DNA of 64,000 nucleotides from Pseudomonas shirazensis (lineage in GTDB: Bacteria; Pseudomonadota; Gammaproteobacteria; Pseudomonadales; Pseudomonadaceae). Positions 34,063-42,097 of this stretch are shown piece after piece. The position numbers were made by a program, and so were the translations under genes. The stretch covers positions 806,001-870,000 of the forward strand of contig NZ_JABWRD020000003.1 in the NCBI RefSeq assembly GCF_014268785.2, written 5' to 3'. Within the stretch, counting starts at the first letter, position 1; each line of letters starts with the position of its first letter. The notes beneath the pieces were generated by a model. It did no database searches, was not told where the DNA came from, and saw nothing but the letters and a program-made list of their open reading frames with translations.

Positions 34063-34420
34063 AGAGTCGATTGGACAGTCGCTGCCTTCTTTTGTTCCGC
34101 AAAAGAGGGGGGAGGAAAGTCCGGGCTCCATAGGGCAGAGTGCCAGGTAACCCCTGGGAGGCGTGAGCCTACGGAAAGTGCCACAGAAAATAACCGCCTA
34201 AGCACTTCGGTGCCGGTAAGGGTGAAAAGGTGCGGTAAGAGCGCACCGCGCGACTGGCAACAGTTCGTGGCTAGGTAAACCCCACTCGGAGCAAGACCAA
34301 ATAGGGTTCCATTAGGCGTGGCCCGCGTCGGAACCGGGTAGGTTGCTAGAGGCGTCCAGTGATGGCCGTCGTAGAGGAATGACTGTCCTCGACAAAACCC
34401 GGCTTATAGATCGACTCTCC
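34063..34420 (+). ncRNA. rnpB: RNase P RNA (class A)
   Basis: The ribozyme RNA that matures tRNA 5' ends is recognised by its conserved core: GAGGAAAGTCCGGGCTCC near 34110-34128 (CR I region), AGAGGAATGACTGTC near 34373-34387, GGCTTATAGA near 34401-34410, and pairing of the start (AGAGTCGAT at 34063) with the end (ATCGACTCT near 34410). The estimated length of about 358 nucleotides is normal. Ends are judged from the P1 helix and may be off by a few bases. It lies between rsmI and mraZ, as in other pseudomonads. Confidence 0.95.
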
Positions 34421-34625
34421 ACCTCTCCCTCCCTGCTGTAATCGACAGCAGAAGCACCTTGGTAATATCGAAAAAATCTTACTCTTAATAAATCACTTTA
34501 ACTTTGGTCGCTATCTGACTGAGTTCGCACATTTTTTGCCCGCCATTTTTCCCTCTGTTTATCTTCCTTCATCTCTTTGTTGAGCTAAATCTCCGCTGTG
34601 TAAGGGATTTCCCTACGAGCGCGCC
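34421..34625. other. A+T-rich spacer between rnpB and the dcw promoter
   Basis: The stretch holds no gene. A 7-bp hairpin (34433-34439 with 34445-34451) follows rnpB without a T-tract and may be its 3' boundary. The rest is markedly A+T-rich (for example around 34470-34500) and could carry upstream promoter elements, but no definite site can be named. Confidence 0.4.
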
Positions 34626-34655
34626 TTGACGGTGTACCGGGCGGATTCCTATAGT
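34626..34655 (+). promoter_or_regulatory. Sigma-70-type promoter of the dcw cluster
   Basis: TTGACG (34626-34631) and TATAGT (34650-34655) are separated by 18 bases. Transcription would start near 34662, at the left edge of the MraZ boxes, about 70 bases before mraZ. Confidence 0.75.
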
Positions 34656-34661
34656 GTGCGC

Positions 34662-34690
34662 AAGTGGCAGAAAGTGGGTTGAAGTGGGTT
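34662..34690 (+). promoter_or_regulatory. MraZ operator: three direct repeats with 10-bp period
   Basis: AAGTGGCAGA, AAGTGGGTTG and AAGTGGGTTT stand in tandem, placing GTGGC at 34664, GTGGG at 34674 and GTGGG at 34684. E. coli MraZ binds GTGG(G/A) repeats spaced the same way upstream of its own gene. Their place just after the promoter fits autorepression of the whole dcw operon. Confidence 0.85.
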
Positions 34691-34730
34691 TTCTGCCCCA
34701 AAAACGATAACATTGTGGGGAATCGCAGCC

Positions 34731-35186
34731 GTGTTCCGCGGAGCCAATGCCGTCAGCCTTGATGCAAAGGGCAGACTCGCCATGCCGAGTCGGTACCGTG
34801 ACGAGTTGGATTCGCGTTGCCAGAGCCAGTTGATCGTGACCATCGATGCAGTCGATCGCTGCTTATGTGTATATCCCCTCGATGAGTGGGAACAGATAGA
34901 AGCCAAGTTGCGTGCCTTGCCGTCGTTGCGTGAGGAAAACCGCCGCCTGCAGCGCTTGCTGATCGGTAATGCGGTAGACCTGGAGCTCGATGGCAGTGGC
35001 CGTTTTCTGGTACCGCCGCGCCTGCGTGAGTACGCCAATCTGGACAAGAAGGCGATGTTGGTGGGGCAGCTGAACAAATTTCAGCTGTGGGATGAGGATG
35101 CCTGGAACGCGGTTTCGGCAGACGATCTTGCAGCTATTCAACAACCGGGCGCTTTGCCTGACGAATTGCGTGACCTGATCCTGTGA
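34731..35186 (+). CDS. mraZ: Transcriptional regulator MraZ
   Basis: MraZ is an AbrB-like DNA-binding ring protein that represses the dcw operon from the repeats just upstream. The 151-residue product shows both DXXXR-type motifs: NAVSLDAKGRLAMPSRYR near the start and DLELDGSGRFLVPPRLREYA in the second half. The start is GTG at 34731, giving MFRGANAVSLD; the TTG at 34713 is also in frame but less likely. Its stop overlaps the rsmH start (GTGA). Confidence 0.93.
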   Translation: MFRGANAVSLDAKGRLAMPSRYRDELDSRCQSQLIVTIDAVDRCLCVYPLDEWEQIEAKLRALPSLREENRRLQRLLIGNAVDLELDGSGRFLVPPRLREYANLDKKAMLVGQLNKFQLWDEDAWNAVSADDLAAIQQPGALPDELRDLIL

Positions 35187-36130
35187 CCATAGATAGCGGC
35201 TTCAACCACATCACCGTGCTGCTCGACGAAGCTGTCGAGGCACTGGCCCTGCGCGCCGATGGCTGCTACCTCGATGGTACCTTCGGCCGCGGTGGCCACA
35301 GCCGCCTGATCCTCAGCAAGCTGGGGCCGCAGGGGCGGCTACTCGGGTTCGACAAAGACCCACAAGCGATTGCCACGGGGCAAGCGCTGGCGGCCGAAGA
35401 CGGCCGCTTCGTCATTGTGCAGCGCAGCTTTGCCGAGCTGGGCGAAGAAGTAGCCGAGCGCGGCCTGGCCGGCAAGGTCAGCGGCGTGCTGCTGGACCTG
35501 GGCGTGTCTTCACCGCAGCTTGATGACCCCGAGCGCGGCTTCAGCTTCCTCAACGATGGCCCGCTGGACATGCGCATGAACCCTGCGCAAGGCATCAGCG
35601 CCGCCGAGTTCATCGCCACCGCCCCGGCTGAAGAAATCGCCCGCGTATTCAAGCAGTATGGTGAAGAGCGCTTCTCCGGGCGTATGGCCCGGGCCGTGGT
35701 CGAGCGCCGCGAAAAGCAGCCGTTCACCCGCACGGCCGACCTGGCTGAAGTGCTCAAGGTCGCCAACCCGGCCTGGGAAAAGGGCAAGAACCCCGCGACC
35801 CGCGCCTTCCAGGGCCTGCGCATCCACGTCAACAACGAGCTTGGTGACCTGGAGACGGGCCTTGAGGCTGCGCTGGAGGCTCTGGAGATCGGTGGCCGCC
35901 TGGTGGTGATCAGCTTCCACTCGCTGGAAGACCGCATCGTCAAACTGTTCATGCGCAAGCTGGTCAAGGGCGAGGCGGACAACCTGCCGCGCAACCTGCC
36001 CGTGCAGCACACCGTCTTCGAGCCAAAAGTGCGCTTGATCGGCAAGGCGCAGTTCGCGTCCGAAGCCGAGCTCAAGGCCAACCCCCGCTCACGCAGCGCG
36101 GTCATGCGCGTTGCGGAGAAGCTCCGTTGA
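35183..36130 (+). CDS. rsmH: 16S rRNA N4-C1402 methyltransferase RsmH (MraW)
   Basis: RsmH methylates the base of C1402 in 16S rRNA, the partner modification to RsmI. The 315-residue product has the AdoMet-binding motif DGTFGRGGHS (about 31-40), HITVLLDEAVEAL, LLDLGVSSPQLD and the C-terminal NPRSRSAVMRVAEK. It begins with GTG overlapping the mraZ stop and ends overlapping the ftsL TTG start. Confidence 0.95.
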   Translation: MTIDSGFNHITVLLDEAVEALALRADGCYLDGTFGRGGHSRLILSKLGPQGRLLGFDKDPQAIATGQALAAEDGRFVIVQRSFAELGEEVAERGLAGKVSGVLLDLGVSSPQLDDPERGFSFLNDGPLDMRMNPAQGISAAEFIATAPAEEIARVFKQYGEERFSGRMARAVVERREKQPFTRTADLAEVLKVANPAWEKGKNPATRAFQGLRIHVNNELGDLETGLEAALEALEIGGRLVVISFHSLEDRIVKLFMRKLVKGEADNLPRNLPVQHTVFEPKVRLIGKAQFASEAELKANPRSRSAVMRVAEKLR

Positions 36131-36420
36131 GCAAGCTCTTCGCCAAGCCATTGCCCGGCGGCAGCTCGCTGATGCTGCTGCTGTTCATCGCTGTGCTGGT
36201 TTCAGCGGTGGCGGTGTCCTATAGCGCGCACTGGAACCGGCAATTGCTCAACACCTTGTTCGGCGAACTGAACGAGCGTGACAAGGCGCAGGCAGAATGG
36301 GGCCGGCTGATCCTTGAGCAGAGCACCTGGACTGCCCACAGCCGCATTGAAAGCCTGGCCAGCGAACAGCTGAAAATGCGTGTTCCGGCCGCCGACGAAG
36401 TGCGGATGGTGGCGCCATGA
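36127..36420 (+). CDS. ftsL: Cell division protein FtsL
   Basis: FtsL is a small bitopic protein that joins FtsB and FtsQ and activates the FtsWI synthase. The 97-residue product has a cytoplasmic start, one membrane span (about 13-32), and a periplasmic leucine-zipper-like helix (about 40-90). The start is a rare TTG whose last bases overlap the rsmH stop (TTGA), which should hold expression low and tied to rsmH translation. Confidence 0.9.
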   Translation: MSKLFAKPLPGGSSLMLLLFIAVLVSAVAVSYSAHWNRQLLNTLFGELNERDKAQAEWGRLILEQSTWTAHSRIESLASEQLKMRVPAADEVRMVAP

Positions 36421-38168
36421 TGAAACTCGAAGGCGCACTCTACCCTTGGCGGTTCCGCGTCGTGATCGGCCTGCTGGCGCTGATGGTCGGTGCCATCTGC
36501 TGGCGCATCATCGACCTGCAGGTCGTCGACCGTGCCTTCCTCAAGGGCCAGGGCGACGCGCGCAGCCTGCGCCACATTCAGATTCCGGCACACCGCGGGC
36601 TGATCACTGACCGTAACGGCGAGCCATTGGCGGTCAGCACGCCAGTCACTACGCTGTGGGCCAATCCCAAGGAAATGCAGCCGTACAAGGAGCGCTGGGC
36701 GCAACTGGCGGCTGTGCTTGGGCAAAATCCGCAGCAACTGACCGAGCGCCTGACCCAGCAGGCCAACAAAGAATTCATCTATCTGGTGCGCGGGCTTACC
36801 CCTGAGCAAGGCCAGCAGGTGCTCGACCTGAAAGTGCCGGGTGTGTACGGCCTCGAGGAGTTCCGCCGCTTCTACCCAGCCGGTGATGTCACCGCACACA
36901 TGGTTGGCTTTACCGACCTTGACGACCACGGTCGCGAAGGGGTCGAGCTGGCGTATGACGAATGGCTCGCCGGCGTGCCTGGCAAGCGCCAGGTAATCAA
37001 GGACCGGCGTGGCCGCTTGATCAAAGACATTCAGGTCACCAAAAACGCCAAGGCCGGTTCGACCTTGGCGTTGTCGATCGACCTGCGCCTGCAGTACCTG
37101 GCTACGCGCGAACTGCGCAACGCCATTGCCGAGCAGGAAGCCAAGGCCGGCAGCCTGGTGATCATGGACGTCAAGACCGGCGAAGTGCTGGCCATGGTCA
37201 ACCAGCCTACCTACAACCCGAACAACCGCCGCAGCATGGTCCCGGCCGCGATGCGCAACCGGGCCATCATCGATGTGTTCGAGCCAGGCTCGACGGTCAA
37301 GCCGCTGTCGATGAGCGCTGCATTGCAGAGTGGCCGCTGGAAGCCGACCGACAAGGTCGAAGTGTATCCGGGCAGCCTGCAGATCGGTCGCTACACGATC
37401 AAGGACGTTTCGCGCAGCGAGGGTCCGGTGCTCGACCTGACCGGCATCCTGATCAACTCCAGTAACGTCGGCATGAGCAAGATCGCCTTCGACATCGGCG
37501 GCGAAGCCATCTACCGGGTGATGTCGCAGCTGGGTCTGGGTCAGTACACCGGCCTGGGCTTCCCTGGCGAGCGCGTCGGCAACCTGCCTAACCACCGCGA
37601 ATGGCGCAAGGCCGAGACTGCGACCCTGTCTTATGGCTACGGCCTGTCCGTGACCGCATTGCAGCTGGTACACGCCTACGCCGCACTGGCCAACGACGGC
37701 AAGATGGTGCCGTTGAGCATCGTCAAGGTCGACAAGACTCCTGACTTCACCCAAGTGGTGCCCAAGGAAACCGCCGAGACCATCCAGGGCATGCTCCAGC
37801 AGGTGATCGAAGCCCCGCGCGGTGTGTACCGTGCGCAGGTGCCGTTCTATCACGTTGGTGGCAAGTCCGGTACGGCGCGTAAGGCCACCGTCGGCTCCAA
37901 GGGCTACACCGAAAACGCCTACCGCTCGCTGTTCGCAGGCTTCGGCCCGATGAGCGATCCGCGTTACGCAATTGTCGTGGTCATCGATGAGCCGAGCAAA
38001 GGCGGCTACTTCGGTGGCCTGGTCTCGGCACCGGTATTCAGCAAAGTCATGTCCGGGACCCTGCGGTTGATGAACGTACCACCAGATAACCTGCCACCGC
38101 CTGCACCCGCTACGCCTGCCGTACCGGCGCAAGTGAATGCCGCCGTAGCCAAAGGAGGGCGTGGTTGA
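36417..38168 (+). CDS. ftsI: Peptidoglycan transpeptidase FtsI (PBP3)
   Basis: FtsI cross-links septal peptidoglycan and is the target of many beta-lactams. The 583-residue product has one N-terminal membrane span (about 15-38), a PBP dimerisation domain, and a transpeptidase domain with Ser292 in STVK, SSN (near 349-351), and KSGTARK. Two ATGs (36417 and 36420) overlap the ftsL stop; the first is used here. Ser position agrees within two residues with P. aeruginosa PBP3 Ser294. Confidence 0.95.
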   Translation: MMKLEGALYPWRFRVVIGLLALMVGAICWRIIDLQVVDRAFLKGQGDARSLRHIQIPAHRGLITDRNGEPLAVSTPVTTLWANPKEMQPYKERWAQLAAVLGQNPQQLTERLTQQANKEFIYLVRGLTPEQGQQVLDLKVPGVYGLEEFRRFYPAGDVTAHMVGFTDLDDHGREGVELAYDEWLAGVPGKRQVIKDRRGRLIKDIQVTKNAKAGSTLALSIDLRLQYLATRELRNAIAEQEAKAGSLVIMDVKTGEVLAMVNQPTYNPNNRRSMVPAAMRNRAIIDVFEPGSTVKPLSMSAALQSGRWKPTDKVEVYPGSLQIGRYTIKDVSRSEGPVLDLTGILINSSNVGMSKIAFDIGGEAIYRVMSQLGLGQYTGLGFPGERVGNLPNHREWRKAETATLSYGYGLSVTALQLVHAYAALANDGKMVPLSIVKVDKTPDFTQVVPKETAETIQGMLQQVIEAPRGVYRAQVPFYHVGGKSGTARKATVGSKGYTENAYRSLFAGFGPMSDPRYAIVVVIDEPSKGGYFGGLVSAPVFSKVMSGTLRLMNVPPDNLPPPAPATPAVPAQVNAAVAKGGRG

Positions 38169-39655
38169 TGACGATGCCATTGAGCAAGCTGTTTGCCCAT
38201 GCCAGCCGCGATCCGATGATCCGCGAGTTGACCCTGGACAGCCGGGCCGTGCGCCCGGGCGATCTGTTCCTGGCCGTGCCAGGTGCGCTGGTCGATGGTC
38301 GTGACCATATCGCCGACGCCTTGCAGCGCGGCGCGGCTGCCGTCGCTTATGAAGAGCAGGGCGCCACTGTGCTGCCGCTGACCGACGTTGCACTGATTCC
38401 GGTCAAGGGCCTGATCTCGCAGCTGTCGGAGATTGCCGGGCGTTTCTACGGTGAACCGAGCCGTCAGCTCAACCTGATCGGCGTCACCGGCACCAATGGC
38501 AAGACCAGCGTGACCCAGTTGCTGGCGCAGGCGCTGGACGCCCTCGGCCAACGCTGCGGCCTGATCGGCACGCTGGGCACCGGTTTCTCCGGCGCGCTGC
38601 AGAGCGGCCGCTTGACCACGCCTGACCCGATTGCAGTGCAGGCAACCCTGTACGACCTGAAAAAAGCCGGCGCCAAAGCCGTAGCCATGGAAGTGTCGTC
38701 GCATGCCCTGGAACAAGGCCGCGTTGCCGCCCTGGCCTTCGACATCGCCGTGATGACCAACCTGTCGCGTGATCACCTCGATTACCACGGCAGCATGCAG
38801 GCGTATGAAGCGGCCAAGGCCAAGCTGTTTGCCTGGCCGAACCTGCGTAGCCAGGTGGTCAATCTGGATGATGAGTTCGGTCGGCGGCTGGCCGAGGACT
38901 TTGCTCGCAAGCCAATCGCCGATCACGTCGAGACTCGCTTGCTCAGCTACAGCCTGGAAAATCCAGAAGCTTCGCTGTACTGCCGCGAAGCCAAATTCGA
39001 CGACGACGGCGTGCGTGCGGTGCTGGTTACGGCACAGGGTGAAAGCATACTGCGCAGCCAACTGCTCGGTCGCTTCAACCTGAGCAACGTGCTCGCCGCG
39101 ATTGCCGCGCTGATGTCGCTGGATTATTCGCTGGACGAAATTCTCAAGGTCGTGCCAACCCTGCAAGGGCCGGTCGGCCGTATGCAGCGCTTGGGCGGCG
39201 GTAACAAACCGCTGGTGGTGGTCGACTACGCGCACACCCCGGATGCCCTTGAAAAAGTACTCGAAGCCCTGCGCCCACACGCCCACGGCAAACTGCTGTG
39301 CCTGTTTGGTTGCGGCGGTGACCGTGACCGCGGCAAGCGCCCGTTGATGGCTGAAGTCGCCGAGCGGCTGGCTGACCGCGTGTTGGTCACTGACGACAAT
39401 CCACGCACTGAAGAGCCTGCGGCCATCTTCGACGATATTCGCCCGGGCTTTGCCAAACCGTCAGAGGTCAGCTTCGTTGCTGGCCGCGGCGCCGCGATCG
39501 CGCAGTTGATCGCCTCTGCTGCGGCCGACGACGTGATCGTGCTGGCTGGCAAAGGCCACGAGGACTATCAGGAAATTCACGGTGAGCGCCATGCGTTCTC
39601 CGATCTGGTTGAAGCCGAGAAAGCCCTGGCAACCTGGGGGAGCCCACATGCTTAA
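38168..39655 (+). CDS. murE: UDP-MurNAc-L-Ala-D-Glu:meso-diaminopimelate ligase MurE
   Basis: MurE adds meso-diaminopimelate to the peptidoglycan precursor. The 495-residue product has the Mur-ligase ATP motif GVTGTNGKTS (near 108-117) and DNPR in VLVTDDNPRTEEP, the motif that selects meso-diaminopimelate instead of lysine. I chose the ATG at 38168, which overlaps the ftsI stop by one base (TGATG). TTG at 38165 and ATG at 38174 are alternatives. It overlaps murF by eight bases. Confidence 0.94.
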   Translation: MTMPLSKLFAHASRDPMIRELTLDSRAVRPGDLFLAVPGALVDGRDHIADALQRGAAAVAYEEQGATVLPLTDVALIPVKGLISQLSEIAGRFYGEPSRQLNLIGVTGTNGKTSVTQLLAQALDALGQRCGLIGTLGTGFSGALQSGRLTTPDPIAVQATLYDLKKAGAKAVAMEVSSHALEQGRVAALAFDIAVMTNLSRDHLDYHGSMQAYEAAKAKLFAWPNLRSQVVNLDDEFGRRLAEDFARKPIADHVETRLLSYSLENPEASLYCREAKFDDDGVRAVLVTAQGESILRSQLLGRFNLSNVLAAIAALMSLDYSLDEILKVVPTLQGPVGRMQRLGGGNKPLVVVDYAHTPDALEKVLEALRPHAHGKLLCLFGCGGDRDRGKRPLMAEVAERLADRVLVTDDNPRTEEPAAIFDDIRPGFAKPSEVSFVAGRGAAIAQLIASAAADDVIVLAGKGHEDYQEIHGERHAFSDLVEAEKALATWGSPHA

Positions 39656-41015
39656 GCCCTTGAGCCTGAGCCAACTGACCGCAGCGCTGCAGGCGCGCCT
39701 GGTTGGCAGCGATGTCAGCTTCGATGGCGTCAGCATCGACAGCCGCAGCGTCGGCGCTGGCCAACTATTCGTTGCCCTTACCGGCCCGCGCTTCGATGGC
39801 CATGATTACCTGGCTGATGTACAGGCCAAGGGCGCCGTCGCGGCCCTGGTCGAACGTGAGGTCGAAGGCGTCGATCTGCCGCAACTGGTTGTCGCTGATT
39901 GCCGTGTGGCGCTGGGTCAACTCGGCGCGCTCAACCGTGCCGGGTTCGACAAGCCAGTAGCAGCCATCACCGGCTCCAGCGGCAAGACCACTGTGAAAGA
40001 GATGCTTGCCTGCATCCTGCGCACCCGTGGCCCGGTGCTGGCGACCCGCGGCAACCTCAACAATGATCTGGGTGCACCGCTGACCCTCTTGGAAATTGCC
40101 AGTGAGCACAGCGCGGCGGTCATCGAACTGGGTGCGTCGCGCCTCGGCGAGATTCGTTACACCGTTGGCCTGACCCAGCCTCAGGTGGTCATCCTCAACA
40201 ACGCCGGCACCGCCCACGTTGGCGAGTTTGGCGGCCCGGAAAAAATCGTCGAGGCCAAGGGCGAGATTCTTGGAGGTCTGGGCGAGGGCGGCACCGCGGT
40301 GCTCAACCTGGACGACAAGGCGTTTGCCATCTGGCACAAACGTGCTGGCGACAAACGCGTGCTGAGCTTCGCCCTGAACAACCCGCAGGCGGATTTTTAC
40401 GCCAGCGATATCGGTCGCGATGCCCGTGGCTGCCCGGCGTTCACCTTGCATAGTGCCGCCGGTTCGGTGGCGGTGCAGTTGAATCTGCTCGGCACTCACA
40501 ACGTCAGCAACGCCCTGGCTGCAGCGGCTGCTGCCCATGCCTTGGGCGTGAGCTTGCCCGGTATTGCCGCTGGCCTGAACGCGGTGCAGCCGGTCAAGGG
40601 CCGTACGGTCGCGCAGATCACTGCCAATGGCGTGCGCGTGATCGACGACAGTTACAACGCAAATCCCACCTCGATGTGTGCGGCCATTGATATACTCGCC
40701 GGCTTTTCCGGACGCACCGTCCTGGTGCTCGGGGATATCGGCGAACTGGGTCAATGGGCGCAGGAAGGCCACCAGCTGGTGGGCGACTACGCACGCGGCA
40801 AGGTCGATGCCTTGTACGCGGTAGGTAGCAACATGACTCATGCGGTCCGGGCGTTTGGCGCCGAAGGCCGACATTTCGCAACTCAGGCTGAGCTGATCGA
40901 CGCTGTTAGCAGCGAAACCGCCAGCGACACCACAATCTTGATCAAGGGCTCGCGCAGCGCTGCGATGGAAAACGTCGTGGCTGCACTGTGCGGTGTCAGC
41001 GGGGAGAAACATTAA
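39648..41015 (+). CDS. murF: UDP-MurNAc-tripeptide:D-Ala-D-Ala ligase MurF
   Basis: MurF adds the D-Ala-D-Ala dipeptide, completing the soluble pentapeptide precursor. The 455-residue product has the ATP motif ITGSSGKTT, the Mur middle-domain motifs (GTAHVGEFGG, NLDDKAF) and VIDDSYNANPTSM in the C-terminal domain. It starts inside the last codons of murE and its stop shares one base with the mraY start. Confidence 0.94.
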   Translation: MLKPLSLSQLTAALQARLVGSDVSFDGVSIDSRSVGAGQLFVALTGPRFDGHDYLADVQAKGAVAALVEREVEGVDLPQLVVADCRVALGQLGALNRAGFDKPVAAITGSSGKTTVKEMLACILRTRGPVLATRGNLNNDLGAPLTLLEIASEHSAAVIELGASRLGEIRYTVGLTQPQVVILNNAGTAHVGEFGGPEKIVEAKGEILGGLGEGGTAVLNLDDKAFAIWHKRAGDKRVLSFALNNPQADFYASDIGRDARGCPAFTLHSAAGSVAVQLNLLGTHNVSNALAAAAAAHALGVSLPGIAAGLNAVQPVKGRTVAQITANGVRVIDDSYNANPTSMCAAIDILAGFSGRTVLVLGDIGELGQWAQEGHQLVGDYARGKVDALYAVGSNMTHAVRAFGAEGRHFATQAELIDAVSSETASDTTILIKGSRSAAMENVVAALCGVSGEKH

Positions 41016-42097
41016 TGCTTTTGCTGTTGGCTGAGTATCTACAGCAGTTCCATAAAGGCTTTGCGGTCTTCCAGTACCTGTCCCTGCGCGGGATTCTGGG
41101 GGTTCTGACTGCTTTGTCGCTGTCGCTGTGGCTGGGCCCCTGGATGATTCGCACCCTGCAGATCCGTCAGATCGGCCAGGCAGTGCGCAACGATGGTCCG
41201 CAATCGCACCTGTCCAAGTCGGGTACACCGACCATGGGCGGCGCGTTGATCCTGTCTGCAATCACCATCAGTACTTTGCTTTGGGCTGACCTGAGCAACC
41301 GCTACGTGTGGGTTGTGATGATCGTCACCCTGTTGTTCGGCGCGATTGGCTGGGTCGACGACTACCGCAAGGTCATCGAGAAAAATTCGCGTGGCCTGCC
41401 AAGCCGCTGGAAGTACTTCTGGCAATCGGTGTTCGGCCTGGGCGCGGCGGTGTTCCTCTACATGACCGCGCCGACCAGCGTCGAAACCACCTTGATCGTA
41501 CCGTTCGCCAAGGACGTCACCATCGCCCTGGGCATCGGTTTCGTGGTGCTGACCTATTTCGTCATCGTCGGCTCGAGCAACGCAGTCAACCTAACTGACG
41601 GCCTCGACGGCCTGGCGATCATGCCAACGGTCATGGTCGGCGGCGCGCTGGGGATTTTCTGTTACCTGTCGGGTAACGTGAAGTTCGCCGAATACCTGTT
41701 GATCCCTTATGTGCCAGGCGCTGGCGAGCTGATCGTGTTCTGCGGCGCGTTGATCGGTGCCGGCCTGGGCTTTCTCTGGTTCAACACCTATCCGGCTCAG
41801 GTGTTCATGGGCGACGTCGGCGCACTGGCGCTGGGCGCTGCCCTGGGCACCATCGCCGTCATCGTTCGTCAGGAAATCGTCCTGTTCATCATGGGCGGTG
41901 TGTTTGTCATGGAAACCCTGTCGGTGGTGATTCAGGTCGCCTCCTTCAAGCTGACCGGCAAGCGGGTGTTTCGTATGGCGCCGATTCACCACCACTTTGA
42001 ACTCAAGGGTTGGCCCGAGCCACGGGTGATTGTCCGTTTCTGGATCATCACCGTGATTCTCGTGCTGGTCGGCCTTGCCACCCTGAAGCTGAGGTAG
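41015..42097 (+). CDS. mraY: Phospho-MurNAc-pentapeptide transferase MraY
   Basis: MraY transfers phospho-MurNAc-pentapeptide to undecaprenyl phosphate, forming lipid I at the inner membrane. The 360-residue product is the normal length with about ten membrane spans, and has the catalytic DD pair in GWVDDYRK, NAVNLTDGLDGLA, and the HHH motif PIHHHFELKGW. It starts on the murF stop (TAATG) and is followed directly by murD. Confidence 0.96.
   Translation: MLLLLAEYLQQFHKGFAVFQYLSLRGILGVLTALSLSLWLGPWMIRTLQIRQIGQAVRNDGPQSHLSKSGTPTMGGALILSAITISTLLWADLSNRYVWVVMIVTLLFGAIGWVDDYRKVIEKNSRGLPSRWKYFWQSVFGLGAAVFLYMTAPTSVETTLIVPFAKDVTIALGIGFVVLTYFVIVGSSNAVNLTDGLDGLAIMPTVMVGGALGIFCYLSGNVKFAEYLLIPYVPGAGELIVFCGALIGAGLGFLWFNTYPAQVFMGDVGALALGAALGTIAVIVRQEIVLFIMGGVFVMETLSVVIQVASFKLTGKRVFRMAPIHHHFELKGWPEPRVIVRFWIITVILVLVGLATLKLR

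Noticed and set aside
36219..38393. 724-codon minus-strand open frame opposite ftsI
   Set aside because: Antisense shadow of ftsI, with no family resemblance.
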